Source: Acidovorax sp. Leaf191 | Lineage (GTDB): Bacteria; Pseudomonadota; Gammaproteobacteria; Burkholderiales; Burkholderiaceae_C | Assembly (NCBI RefSeq): GCF_001424425.1 | Contig: NZ_LMPT01000021.1 | Coordinates: forward strand, 64,532-128,531 | Reading direction: 5' to 3' | DNA length: 64,000 nucleotides | Part shown: positions 1-7,795 of the stretch, in pieces | Layout of the letters: each line of letters starts with the position of its first letter | Position numbering within the stretch: the stretch's first letter is position 1 | The notes under the pieces: model-generated | What the model was told of the DNA's origin: nothing | Database searches by the model: none | What the model saw: the letters and a program-made list of their open reading frames with translations, nothing else | Position numbers and translations under genes: made by a program

Positions 1-124
1 CTGGGCGCCGACCAAGAACGTGTCGCTCACGCTTGCCTACGTGGACCTGGGGCGCATCGTGCCGGGCATCACCAACAACCGCCGCCAGACAGGCTATTAC
101 CTGTCGGCCCAAGTCGCGTTCTGA
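1..124 (+). CDS. C-terminal end of a probable outer-membrane beta-barrel protein (partial)
   Basis: Only the last 40 codons are in the window, read in the frame that ends at the TGA at 122-124. The peptide alternates polar and hydrophobic residues (VSLTLAYVDLGRIV, then GYYLSAQVAF) and ends in an aromatic residue, Phe. A terminal beta strand ending in Phe is the classic assembly signal of outer-membrane barrels. From memory of gene order, a DUF3034-type protein often precedes a truncated globin and a so-called methylamine utilization protein in Burkholderiales, which fits the next two genes; that family assignment is an inference from context. Confidence 0.6.
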   Translation, partial: WAPTKNVSLTLAYVDLGRIVPGITNNRRQTGYYLSAQVAF

Positions 125-152
125 CGTACTGAGTGACGCACCGGAGTCCCCC

Positions 153-632
153 ATGATGAACAAACACCCCCTCCTCGCCTTGGGCCTGGCCGCGATGGCC
201 TGCATGGGCGCCCCTGCCGCGCTGGCGCAGGCCGCACCTGCGCCCAACGCCACCATGGCCGCAACGGCAGCACCCGCAGGCCTGTACCAGGCGCTTGGCG
301 AAAAGCCCGGCATCACCCGCCTGATGGACGACTTCGTGAACCGGGTCGTGAAGGATCCGCGCATCGGCGGGCACTTCAAGGATGTGAAGCCCCAGGCGCT
401 CAAGGACAGCCTGACCGACCAGATCTGCCAGCTCAGCGGCGGGCCTTGCAAGTATGAAGGCGCCGACATGAAATCGGCCCATGCCGACATGGACATCAAC
501 AAGGGCCACTTCAACGCCCTGGTGGAGGTGCTGCAAAGCGCCATGGATGCCCAGGGCATACCCTTCGTCCAGCAAAACCGCCTGCTGGCCCTGCTCGCGC
601 CCATGCACCGCGACGTCATCACCATCCGCTGA
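153..632 (+). CDS. Exported group 1 truncated hemoglobin
   Basis: 159-residue protein. Residues 1-27 form a Sec signal peptide with a hydrophobic core and an ALAQA cleavage site, so the globin should act in the periplasm; most truncated globins are cytoplasmic. The globin fold runs from about residue 44 to 159. His119 (GHFNALVEVL) fits the proximal heme ligand and Phe75 (HFKD) the CD1 phenylalanine. The usual B9-B10 Phe-Tyr pair reads Phe-Val (61-62), so the distal tyrosine that binds oxygen in group 1 proteins appears to be missing. A GGAG lies at 144-147; the ATG at 156 would give better spacing, so the start is uncertain by one codon. Probably co-transcribed with the cupredoxin gene 6 bases downstream. 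Ligand (O2, NO or other) unknown. Confidence 0.85.
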   Translation: MMNKHPLLALGLAAMACMGAPAALAQAAPAPNATMAATAAPAGLYQALGEKPGITRLMDDFVNRVVKDPRIGGHFKDVKPQALKDSLTDQICQLSGGPCKYEGADMKSAHADMDINKGHFNALVEVLQSAMDAQGIPFVQQNRLLALLAPMHRDVITIR

Positions 633-638
633 ATCGCC

Positions 639-1397
639 ATGAAAAACACTATTGTTTTGATAGCTGCTTGCGCTGTGTGGACGAGCGTCAGCGCCGGAAA
701 TGTCCAGATCCAGGTGCTGGACCGCGACGGCAAGCCCGTGCCCGACGCTGTGGTGGTGGTCTACCCCGGGGCCGCTACAGGCGCGCAGCCCAGCCTGCTG
801 CAGGCCAGCCCCACCATCGAGCAGGAAAAGATGCGCTTCGTGCCCGCCGTGACGGTGGTGCCCGCGGGTGCCACGGTGCGCTTTACCAACCAGGACCGGT
901 GGGACCACCACGTGCGGGGCAACCCCACGGGCGCGGCAGCGGCGGGTGCTGCTGCATCCGCCAGCAGCAACTTCGAACTGCGCCTGGCCGGCAAGGCCGA
1001 CGGCAAGCCCGCCAACTTTGCCGACGTGAAGCTGGACGCGCCCGGCGTAGTGCTGCTGGGCTGCCACCTGCACGGCTCCATGCGCGGCCATGTGTTCGTG
1101 ACCGATTCGGCCTGGACGCTCAAGACCGACAACGACGGCATCGCACGCTTCCCGGCCGTGCCGGACGGCGGCGCCCAGGTGCGCGTGTGGCATGCCGAAC
1201 AACTGGTGGACCTGCCGCGCAAGGCGCTGAACGTGGTGCCCGGCCCGGTGCTGGACACCGTGCAACTGAGCGTGGTGCCCCGCGTGCGCCGCGCACCGGC
1301 CGCCACGCCAGCCACGCCTTCCAATACGCCGGGTGGCCCGGCGGGGTCGTACAGCCTGGCGCCTGCGCATGGTGGGCATGCGCATTCCGGGAGCTGA
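639..1397 (+). CDS. Cupredoxin-like periplasmic protein (methylamine utilization protein family)
   Basis: 252 residues. Signal peptide 1-19 (cleavage after VSA). After an Ig-like N-terminal part (22-45), a cupredoxin domain contains VPAGATVRFTNQD (74-86), His90/His91, and the loop CHLHGSM with Cys142, His145 and Met148, which together make a plausible type 1 copper site. The family name comes from annotation habit; nothing here shows methylamine oxidation, and no mau genes are present. The Ala/Pro-rich C-terminus ends in a His-rich tail (AHGGHAHSGS). The codons for the hydrophobic core of the signal peptide (651-674) match a dispersed repeat of this genome. Six bases separate it from the globin gene, suggesting a joint periplasmic redox or copper role. 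Confidence 0.75.
   Translation: MKNTIVLIAACAVWTSVSAGNVQIQVLDRDGKPVPDAVVVVYPGAATGAQPSLLQASPTIEQEKMRFVPAVTVVPAGATVRFTNQDRWDHHVRGNPTGAAAAGAAASASSNFELRLAGKADGKPANFADVKLDAPGVVLLGCHLHGSMRGHVFVTDSAWTLKTDNDGIARFPAVPDGGAQVRVWHAEQLVDLPRKALNVVPGPVLDTVQLSVVPRVRRAPAATPATPSNTPGGPAGSYSLAPAHGGHAHSGS
651..674 (+). repeat. Half copy of dispersed repeat A inside a signal-peptide coding region
   Basis: The stretch contains ttttgatagctgcttgcgct, 18 of 20 bases shared with the antisense copy at 39526-39545 and close to the intergenic copy at 29077-29094. It lies in frame within codons 5-12 of the cupredoxin gene and encodes IVLIAACA. Confidence 0.6.
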
Positions 1398-1703
1398 CCG
1401 GTCGTCGCAGGGCAGGGCGTTCAAGCGCGCCTTCGCCCTCGGCCTCGCCCTTGGGCCCGGCCTGCACTTCATTGCACCACCCACACCGTTCACGCTGAGC
1501 TTGTCGAAGCGCATCGCAGGGCTTCGACAGCTCAGCCCGAACGGCTTGTGGTCCGAGCGAATGGTTGCCCGAAAGGTTGATTACCCGAGCGGGTGTTTAT
1601 CGGAAAGGGTCGTTGCCCGAGAGGCCGGTCGGGTGAACACATCGTTTTCGGAGCGCCGGGCGGGGCGGGCAGTTCAGCCTGCGCCGCTCACTCCTTGCGC
1701 GCC
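1398..1703. other. Gene-free convergent gap with repeats
   Basis: Between two convergent genes. It holds one full inverted copy of repeat B (1486-1544) and an imperfect tandem: gttgcccgaaagg at 1564-1576 recurs as gttgcccgagagg at 1612-1624, 48 bases apart. No convincing coding frame or T-run terminator seen. Confidence 0.6.
1486..1544. repeat. Repeat B, inverted-repeat (REP-like) element
   Basis: The left arm ccgttcacgctgagcttgtc (continuing gaagc) and right arm gcttcgacagctcagcccga (continuing acgg) are near-perfect reverse complements around a 10-base spacer. Related copies lie at 21426-21450 and 28068-28150. This kind of intergenic hairpin repeat is common in proteobacteria. Confidence 0.8.
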
Positions 1704-2693
1704 TCACCCCGGCAGCCTGAGCCCCATCGGTGTCGATGGCACGGTGATGGCGCTGCTCGTGTCACCGCCCAGCGCCGGGGCACTCACGCGGCCCTGTTTC
1801 ACGCTGCCGGCCGGTGCATTGAGATACAGGTACAGCGCTTGCGCATCCGTGTCGCTCAACTGGCCCAGCGATTCGAACGGCATCACCCGGATGGGCGTGC
1901 CGTCGGGCCGCTTGCCGGTGCGCAGCATCGCCACGAAGCTGGCGGCATTGGGGTAGCGCGCCATGGCGCTGTCGGCGTGCTGGGCGTTGGGGCGGATGTC
2001 CGCGGCCGCAGGCCAGTCGGGCGGGCCGCCCGGGATCTTGCCGCCTTCCAGCGTGGCACCGTGGCAGCCGATGCACATGTTGGCCACGTACTGGCCGTTG
2101 GCCAGCGTCACGCCGGCCGGCCCGGGGCGTGACGGCGCCAACTGGTGGTCGATGCGCGCAGCCGCGTCGGGGATCACGCCCAGGCCGTACAGCACCCAGG
2201 CGGGGCGGGGCAGGTCTACCACGGCCTCAGCCGTGCCTTCCTGGGGCGGCAACTGGCGCACGTAGGAAACCAGCGCGTTCAGGTCGTCGTTGGTGAAGCG
2301 GTTGTAGTCTTCGCTGGGCATCACCATCACGGGCCGGCCGTTGGGCTTGACGCCGTGGCGGATCACGCTGTTCCAGTCCTCGGGCTGGTAGCGGCCCACC
2401 ACGCCCGCCGCCGTGATGTTGGGGCCGACGATGCGCGTGCCCTTGCCGTCGTTCACGAACTCGCGGCCCGCTCCTTGCGCGCCATGGCAGTCGGTGCAGC
2501 CGCGCGATGCGTACAGGTAGCGGCCGCGTTCGATGGTCTGCGCATCGGTGGTGTAGGCCACGGGGCGGGGCTTGATGTCGATGTAGCGGTTGCGCCGCTG
2601 CTCTGCCAGGTACAGGCCGGTGGCTGCGGTGGCGGCAACAATCACGCCCAGCAGCAGTGCGCTGCCTGCGGTCCATTGGATCCAGCGTTTCAT
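1704..2693 (-). CDS. Membrane-anchored diheme cytochrome c
   Basis: 329 residues. The ATG at 2693 was chosen because AAGGAGAG precedes it by about 8 bases; the open frame extends further upstream without support. Residues 8-30 form an uncleaved-looking signal anchor. Two c-type heme motifs are present: CTDCH (66-70) and CIGCH (207-211), each followed by a possible axial Met (VMVMP near 125; VMPFES in the second domain). Two-domain cytochromes of this type pass electrons from periplasmic or membrane dehydrogenases to the respiratory chain. It lies downstream of the FAD dehydrogenase/ABC operon on the same strand, but 181 bases with a hairpin intervene, so co-transcription is not certain. It could serve as electron acceptor for that dehydrogenase (inference). 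Confidence 0.85.
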   Translation of the reverse strand: MKRWIQWTAGSALLLGVIVAATAATGLYLAEQRRNRYIDIKPRPVAYTTDAQTIERGRYLYASRGCTDCHGAQGAGREFVNDGKGTRIVGPNITAAGVVGRYQPEDWNSVIRHGVKPNGRPVMVMPSEDYNRFTNDDLNALVSYVRQLPPQEGTAEAVVDLPRPAWVLYGLGVIPDAAARIDHQLAPSRPGPAGVTLANGQYVANMCIGCHGATLEGGKIPGGPPDWPAAADIRPNAQHADSAMARYPNAASFVAMLRTGKRPDGTPIRVMPFESLGQLSDTDAQALYLYLNAPAGSVKQGRVSAPALGGDTSSAITVPSTPMGLRLPG

Positions 2694-2874
2694 GGTGGGG
2701 CCCCTCTCCTTTGACTTCGACTTCGAATGAATTCCGTGTTCAGGCGGCGGATTCTGATGTCGAAGAAGCGGTTTGGGGCACCCTGCTTTCGCAGGGTGTG
2801 GCAGGGCCGGTGACATTTGTCACAAACAGCCCGGCCGCGTGGAGCGGCGCCCCAGCCGGTCCAGCGTGCATCGC
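2694..2874. promoter_or_regulatory. Intergenic hairpin and 14-bp palindrome upstream of the cytochrome gene
   Basis: A perfect 8-bp stem with a TTTC loop lies at 2779-2798 (caccctgc/gcagggtg). No U-run follows on either strand, so it is not a standard terminator. A perfect palindrome gtgaca-tt-tgtcac at 2810-2823 looks like a repressor site. Either could isolate or regulate the cytochrome gene. Confidence 0.4.
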
Positions 2875-3945
2875 TCAACGCTCGATGGTCTTGTTCCAGC
2901 GCGTGTTCCAGGCGGGGCGGTTCGCGTTCACGCTGTCCCAGTCCAGCGTCACGGCGTTCTTCATCCACTGGCTGATCTGTGCCACCTGCGCCGCGCCCTC
3001 GCCCACGGCCGGTGCCTTGGGGTTGGTGGGGATCTGCGCGCCGAACTGCAGCACGTTGGCCTGCGCCAGGGGGCTCAGCAGAAACTCGGCCAGCTTTTGC
3101 GCCAGCTCGGGCTCGCTGTTCTTGGCGATCACGCACTGGCCGGTCATGAGCACCACCGAGCCCTCCTTGGGCTGCGCGTACTCCACCGGGATGCCCTTGG
3201 CCTTGAGCGCGGCCACGGCCGTGGGCGTGAGCGGGAACATCGCGGCTTCACCTGTCTGCACCATCTCGGAGATCTTGGCGGAGCTCGGGATGTACTCGAG
3301 CACGTTGGGGCCGATGGTCTTGGCCCAGTTGTTGAAGCCTGGCTCCACGTTCTTGTCGTTGCCGCCCTGGATGCGGTTGAACATCAAAAAGCCGTGCAGC
3401 CCGAACGACGACGACGGCATGGACTGGAACACCACCTTGCCCTTGTACTTGGGGTCCGCAAAGTCCATCCACGAGGTCGGCGCAGCCCAGCCCTTCTCGG
3501 TGAACATCTTGGTGTTGTAGGCGATGCCGGTCATGCCCAGGCTCACGCCGCTGGCCAGGTCGTCCTTGAAGCGGGCGGCCGGGTAGATGTCGTTCAGGTG
3601 CGGGTTGGGGCGCTGCTTCTCGCACAGGCCCATGCCCATGGCGCGCACCATGATGCCGTCATCGAGGAACATCACGTGCATCTGTGGCCGGTCCTTGTTG
3701 GCCTGCGCCTTGGCCAGGATGTCCGACGACGTGCCTGGCACCACCACGACCTTCACCCCATGGAGCTTCTCGAACGCCGGGAACACGTACTGCGTGTACG
3801 CCTTCTCCATGGTGCCGCCGTTCATGCCGATGTACAGCGTCTTGGTTTGTGCGGTGGCGGTACCGGCGGCCGCCAGGGCGATGGCAGCCGCCGCAGCCAG
3901 CAGGCCACGGCGCGGGGAGACGTTCGTGCGGAAAGCGAAGTTCAT
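2875..3945 (-). CDS. ABC transporter substrate-binding protein, polyamine/PotD-like family 1
   Basis: 356 residues. N-terminal signal peptide (about 1-33, cleavage near TATAQT); an SPRRGLL stretch precedes the hydrophobic core, so Tat export is possible but the motif is imperfect. The mature protein reads as a two-lobed extracellular solute-binding protein (LYIGMNGGTMEKAYTQYVFP, later GTSSDILAKAQANKDRP), as in iron/polyamine-type binding proteins. It is the last gene of the leftward uptake/dehydrogenase operon, 43 bases after the FAD subunit, and supplies the capture function for the two permeases and the ATPase. The substrate is not evident; a nitrogen-containing compound oxidised by the adjacent dehydrogenase is the natural guess. 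Confidence 0.85.
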   Translation of the reverse strand: MNFAFRTNVSPRRGLLAAAAAIALAAAGTATAQTKTLYIGMNGGTMEKAYTQYVFPAFEKLHGVKVVVVPGTSSDILAKAQANKDRPQMHVMFLDDGIMVRAMGMGLCEKQRPNPHLNDIYPAARFKDDLASGVSLGMTGIAYNTKMFTEKGWAAPTSWMDFADPKYKGKVVFQSMPSSSFGLHGFLMFNRIQGGNDKNVEPGFNNWAKTIGPNVLEYIPSSAKISEMVQTGEAAMFPLTPTAVAALKAKGIPVEYAQPKEGSVVLMTGQCVIAKNSEPELAQKLAEFLLSPLAQANVLQFGAQIPTNPKAPAVGEGAAQVAQISQWMKNAVTLDWDSVNANRPAWNTRWNKTIER

Positions 3946-3988
3946 GGTGATTGCCTTTCGGTGGGTCAGGGGGTGAAGGATCGGCGGC

Positions 3989-5164
3989 TCAATGGGCCGG
4001 CACTGTGGTTATCGGGGTGGCGTTATCGACAGGCGTCGGTGGTTCGTCGAATCGCGCCAGAGAAAACGCGTCGATCGGTGTGCTGGTGTGCCCGTCGCGC
4101 GCCAGTTCGGCCAGCACTTCGCCCACGGCAGGGCCGATCTGAAAACCCGCGCCCGCAAAGCCAAAGCCGTGGATCAGGCCGGGCGTGGTGCGGCTCTTGC
4201 ACAGCACGGGCTGGCGGTCGGGCAGGTAGCCTTCGGTGCCGCTCCAGGTGCGGATGAAGTGCGCGTGCTTCAGCGCAGGCAGCAGCTCGACCGCCTGCAC
4301 GGTGAGCGACGCAATGGCACTGCGCTCCGAGCGCGCGCGGTCGCCGTCGAGCCAGAAGCCCGACCCGCCGCCCAGCACCAGGTTGCCGCGCGCCACCTGG
4401 CGGCAGTAGATGCCACCGCCTTCCACGCCCAGGCTCCATTGCATGAAGTAGGGCAGGGGCTCGGTGACCATCATCGCGGGGTGGCCGGAGCGCAGCGGCA
4501 CCGGCTCGCCGAACTGCTCGGCCATGGCACCGGCCCAGGCGCCCGCGCAGTTGAGCACCACCGGCGCCTGCACCTGCAACGATGGGCCCGAATGCAGCGT
4601 GAACAACTGCCGGCCATCGTGTTCGATGTGTGTGAGCGGCGATCGCTCGAAGATCTGCGCACCCGCGCGCTGTGCGGCCAGCGCGAACGCGGGCGACACC
4701 AGGCGCGGGTTGGCCTGCCCGTCGTCCACGCACAGCGACCCGCCCACCGCCTTGCCGCCCAGCCACGGGCACTGTGCCCGCAGGCGCTCGCCGCTGATCA
4801 GCTCGATGCCCAGATCGAAGTCACGGCTCAGGTCGGCGTAGTGCTCCAGTGCGGCCATGTCCGCGTCGCTGCGCGCGATCTTGAAGTGCCCGGTGCGGGC
4901 GTACTCGCCATCGGTTCCGATGAGCGCGGGCAAGCGTGCCCAGATCTCGTGCGCGCGCTGCGCCAGCGGCAACTGGCTCAACGGGCGCCCCTGGCGGCGC
5001 ACGCCGCCGTAGTTCACGCCGCTCGAGCGCGAGCCGCACAGGTCGCGCTCCAGCAGCACCACGTCCACGCCCTGGCGGCGCAGGGCCAGCGCGGCCGATG
5101 CACCCACGATGCCGCCGCCCACGATGGCGACATCGGTCTTGATGGTTCGAGGCGTGCTGCTCAT
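3989..5164 (-). CDS. FAD-dependent oxidoreductase, DadA/opine-oxidase beta type
   Basis: 391 residues. The start at 5164 overlaps the stop of the preceding gene as ATGA. Dinucleotide-binding motif VGGGIVGASAALALRRQG (15-32), then the DAO fold to the C-terminal HGFGFAGAGFQIGPAVGE segment that contacts FAD. Proteins of this size form the catalytic beta subunit of heteromeric dehydrogenases (opine oxidase OoxB, hydrogen cyanide synthase HcnC, D-hydroxyproline and proline dehydrogenases) in which a BFD-type FAD subunit and a small [2Fe-2S] subunit complete the complex. Both partners are encoded immediately upstream. It probably oxidises a C-N bond of an imported amino acid, opine or amine derivative; the exact substrate is not visible. 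Confidence 0.88.
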   Translation of the reverse strand: MSSTPRTIKTDVAIVGGGIVGASAALALRRQGVDVVLLERDLCGSRSSGVNYGGVRRQGRPLSQLPLAQRAHEIWARLPALIGTDGEYARTGHFKIARSDADMAALEHYADLSRDFDLGIELISGERLRAQCPWLGGKAVGGSLCVDDGQANPRLVSPAFALAAQRAGAQIFERSPLTHIEHDGRQLFTLHSGPSLQVQAPVVLNCAGAWAGAMAEQFGEPVPLRSGHPAMMVTEPLPYFMQWSLGVEGGGIYCRQVARGNLVLGGGSGFWLDGDRARSERSAIASLTVQAVELLPALKHAHFIRTWSGTEGYLPDRQPVLCKSRTTPGLIHGFGFAGAGFQIGPAVGEVLAELARDGHTSTPIDAFSLARFDEPPTPVDNATPITTVPAH

Positions 5165-6567
5165 GCGCTGGCTCCCGCGTCGGTGGCCTGCCGTGCCTGC
5201 AGGTGGATCGGTACCGGTTTGATCGGCGCCTGCCCGCGCAGCCGGCCCACCCGTTCCACGGGCTGGCCGGTGGCCTGCGCCAGGATCTCGGCCGCCGCCA
5301 CGCCACAACTGCGGCCCTGGCAGCGGCCCATGCCCACGCGGGTGAGCGCCTTCAGGCGGTTCATTTCATCGGCACCGGTCTCGCGCACGCAGTCGCGCAG
5401 CTCGCCGGCCGTGATGTTCTCGCAGCGGCACACCACCAGCGCGTCGGGCGCGTGCGCGGCCCAGTCGGTGGGGAAGGGAAACGCGCGCTCCAGCCCGTGG
5501 CGAAACCGCACCAGGCGGTGGAGCTGTCCCTGCAGCGCCTGCATGCGCGCCGCATCCACGGCCGTCCCGTGGTCCTGCAGCAGTGCCAGCGCGGCCAGCT
5601 CGCCGGCCCACTCGGCCGCGTCGGCACCCAGGATGCCCGCGCCGTCGCCCGCCAGGTACACGCCCTGCACGCTGCTGCGGCCTGCGGCATCGCGCTCGGG
5701 CAGGTGGGCGCGGTGCATCGGTGCCCAGGCAAAGCGGCAGCCCAGCAGGTCGGCCAGCTGTGTTTCGGAGCGCAGTGCGTAGCCAAAGCCCACGGCGTCG
5801 CAGTCCAGCGTGTGTTCGCGCCCGGCGCCATCGGCCCACACCACGCCCGCCACGCGGCCGTCGCCCAGCACGCGCACCGGGCGGATGCCGCTGTGGATGG
5901 GCACGCCGTGCGCGCGCAGCCATCCCACGTAGTACACGCCTTTGGCAAACACCGCCGGCTGCGTGAGCATGGCGGGCACGGCGGCCAGCTGGTCGGCCAA
6001 GCGCGCGGTGTCGAGCACCGCAGCCACCATGGCGCCAGCCTTGGCGTACTGGTAGGCCACCAGGTACAGCAGCGGGCCCGTGCCCATCAGCACCACCCGG
6101 CTGCCGATGGCACAGCCCTGGAACTTGAGCGCCACCTGCGCGCCGCCCAGCGTGTAGACCCCCGGCAGCGTCCAGCCCGGCAGGGGCAGCACGCGGTCGG
6201 TGGCGCCGCTGGCCACGATGAGCTGGCCGTAGGGCACGGTGCGCGTGGTCTGCGTGGGGCCGTGCAACACGTCCAGCAGGCCGCCCTGCGCGTTCCACAC
6301 CAGGCTGTCGGGCTGGTAGTCGATCTTTGCGTGCAGGCCGTCCAGCGTGCCGTGCAGTGCGGTGGCACGCGCGGCCTCGGTGCCGTACAGCGTGGCGGGG
6401 GTGCGCTGGAAGTGCGCAGGCGGGCGGCGGTAGATCTGCCCGCCGCCGCGCGCGGCTTCGTCGATCAGCACCGGCCGCACGCTGTGGGCCGCCAGCGTCT
6501 GCGCGGCGCGGATGCCGGCCGGGCCTGCGCCCACGATCACGGGTTGCAAGGCAGGCGCCGTCGTCAT
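5161..6567 (-). CDS. FAD/NAD(P)-binding oxidoreductase with C-terminal BFD-like [2Fe-2S] domain (OoxA/HcnB type)
   Basis: 468 residues; start at 6567 overlaps the upstream stop (ATGA). FAD motif VGAGPAGIRAAQTLA at 12-26 and a second nucleotide-binding region in the middle (GSRVVLMGTGPLLYL). The C-terminal 89 residues carry four cysteines, Cys380, Cys382, Cys416 and Cys421 (CRC...GRCQGRSC), the ligand pattern of bacterioferritin-associated-ferredoxin-like domains. This matches the alpha subunit of opine oxidase and hydrogen cyanide synthase complexes, which carries electrons away from the catalytic FAD subunit encoded next. Confidence 0.88.
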   Translation of the reverse strand: MTTAPALQPVIVGAGPAGIRAAQTLAAHSVRPVLIDEAARGGGQIYRRPPAHFQRTPATLYGTEAARATALHGTLDGLHAKIDYQPDSLVWNAQGGLLDVLHGPTQTTRTVPYGQLIVASGATDRVLPLPGWTLPGVYTLGGAQVALKFQGCAIGSRVVLMGTGPLLYLVAYQYAKAGAMVAAVLDTARLADQLAAVPAMLTQPAVFAKGVYYVGWLRAHGVPIHSGIRPVRVLGDGRVAGVVWADGAGREHTLDCDAVGFGYALRSETQLADLLGCRFAWAPMHRAHLPERDAAGRSSVQGVYLAGDGAGILGADAAEWAGELAALALLQDHGTAVDAARMQALQGQLHRLVRFRHGLERAFPFPTDWAAHAPDALVVCRCENITAGELRDCVRETGADEMNRLKALTRVGMGRCQGRSCGVAAAEILAQATGQPVERVGRLRGQAPIKPVPIHLQARQATDAGASA

Positions 6568-6905
6568 GGCTGGCCCCCGCTGGCAAAGGTGGCCGCGTCG
6601 GCAGCTTCTGTGCGCAGCGCCATGCCGGGGGTGATGAAGGTGCTGCAGGCGCGCAGGCGCTCGCCGCTGTCGGTCGTCACCCAGCAGTCCTGGCAGGCGC
6701 CCATCAGGCAAAAGCCTGCGCGCGGCTCGTGGCTGAACTCATTGCGGCGCAACTGTGCGCGCTGGGTGAGGATGGCCGTCAGCACGGTGTCGCCTTCCAG
6801 CGCCGTGGTGGGGCGCCCGTCCAGCGTGAAGGGCACGGCGCGGCGCGTGGTCTCTGCCACGCGGTGCAGCAAGGCGGTATTCACAGTCATTGCAGTCGCG
6901 CTCAT
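6564..6905 (-). CDS. Small [2Fe-2S] ferredoxin-like dehydrogenase subunit (HcnA type)
   Basis: 113 residues. Cysteines at 66, 71, 74 and 87 (CLMGACQDC ... RAC) fit the C-x4-C-x2-C-xn-C pattern of plant-type [2Fe-2S] domains found in gamma subunits of these dehydrogenases. The start at 6905 abuts the stop of the permease gene; an internal ATG at 6890 is an alternative. Its stop overlaps the next gene start by ATGA, giving tight translational coupling expected for subunits of one complex. Confidence 0.85.
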   Translation of the reverse strand: MSATAMTVNTALLHRVAETTRRAVPFTLDGRPTTALEGDTVLTAILTQRAQLRRNEFSHEPRAGFCLMGACQDCWVTTDSGERLRACSTFITPGMALRTEAADAATFASGGQP

Positions 6906-7700
6906 CTACTTCCGTCCTACCAGCACGCGGTCGAGGCCATACACGCGGTCCAGCAGCACCATGGCAAAGGCGGTCACCGCCACCATCAGCGCCGACACGG
7001 CCGCCATCAGCGGGTCGATGGATTCGGTGGCATACATGTACATGCGCACCGGCAGCGTCACCGTGCTGGGCGAGGTGACGAAGATCGACATGGTCACTTC
7101 GTCGAAGCTGTTGATGAAGGCCAGCATCCACCCGCCCGTCACGCCCGGCAGAATCATGGGCAGCGTGAAGCGCGTGAACACCGTGGCCTGGCTGGCGCCC
7201 AGCGACAGGGCTGCGTGCTCCGCGCTGCGGTCAAACCCCACCAGCGCCGCCACCACCAGGCGCAGCGTGTACGGCGTGACGATGAGCGCGTGCGCCACCA
7301 CCAGCCAGCCAAAGCTGCCCGTGCCGCCGATCAGCGCGAACAGGCGCAGCAGGGCCACGCCCAGCACCAGGTGCGGGATGATCAGCGGCGACAAAAACAG
7401 CCCATTGAGAAAGCCGCGCCCGGGGAAGTCGTAGCGCGTGATGGCAATGCCCGCGGGCACTGCCAGCACTGTCGCCAGCGTGGCAGACGCCAGCGCCAGC
7501 CACAGGCTGTTCCAGAACGACTGCATGAAGTCCGGGTGGTCGAACACCGCCTTGAACCAGCGCAGCGAGAACTCGGTGGTGGGCAGCGTCAGCGTGTTGT
7601 GCGGCGTGAAGGCGACGATGCACACCACCAGCAGCGGGGCCAGCATGAAGGCGATGACGAGCGCGTTGAACGCGAGGGCGATGGGGCCGTTCTTGTGCAT
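6906..7700 (-). CDS. ABC transporter permease, PotC-like
   Basis: 264 residues with about six hydrophobic segments (first at 9-30). The EAA-type loop EHAALSLGASQATVFTRFTL is the ATPase contact typical of binding-protein-dependent permeases. It pairs with the permease encoded upstream, forming the membrane channel of the importer. Ends directly at the [2Fe-2S] subunit gene, so transport and oxidation are in one operon. Confidence 0.88.
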   Translation of the reverse strand: MHKNGPIALAFNALVIAFMLAPLLVVCIVAFTPHNTLTLPTTEFSLRWFKAVFDHPDFMQSFWNSLWLALASATLATVLAVPAGIAITRYDFPGRGFLNGLFLSPLIIPHLVLGVALLRLFALIGGTGSFGWLVVAHALIVTPYTLRLVVAALVGFDRSAEHAALSLGASQATVFTRFTLPMILPGVTGGWMLAFINSFDEVTMSIFVTSPSTVTLPVRMYMYATESIDPLMAAVSALMVAVTAFAMVLLDRVYGLDRVLVGRK

Positions 7701-7795
7701 GGATCAGGACTCCCGCCGGGCCGCCCCAAGGGAGGCCTGCGCCCCCTGGGGGAGCAGCGAATACACGAAGTGGTGGAGCGTGGGGGTCGTCATGT
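7701..7795. repeat. Short GC-rich palindromic spacer between the two permease genes
   Basis: The only sizable gap within the operon. It contains inverted blocks (ccccaaggg, then gccccctgggggagcagcg) followed by aatacacgaagtg. From memory, similar sequence recurs at gene junctions in Comamonadaceae; copy number cannot be checked here. A processing or mRNA-stability role is possible. Confidence 0.4.

Noticed and set aside
69-1514. 481-codon minus-strand frame across the globin and cupredoxin genes
   Set aside because: Antisense to two genes with recognisable domains; composition typical of a shadow frame.
2779-2798. Hairpin as terminator of the binding-protein gene
   Set aside because: No U-run on either side; kept as a possible regulatory or processing structure.
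2773-4257. 494-codon plus-strand frame opposite the binding-protein gene
   Set aside because: His/Gly/Leu-rich shadow of a well-defined solute-binding protein.
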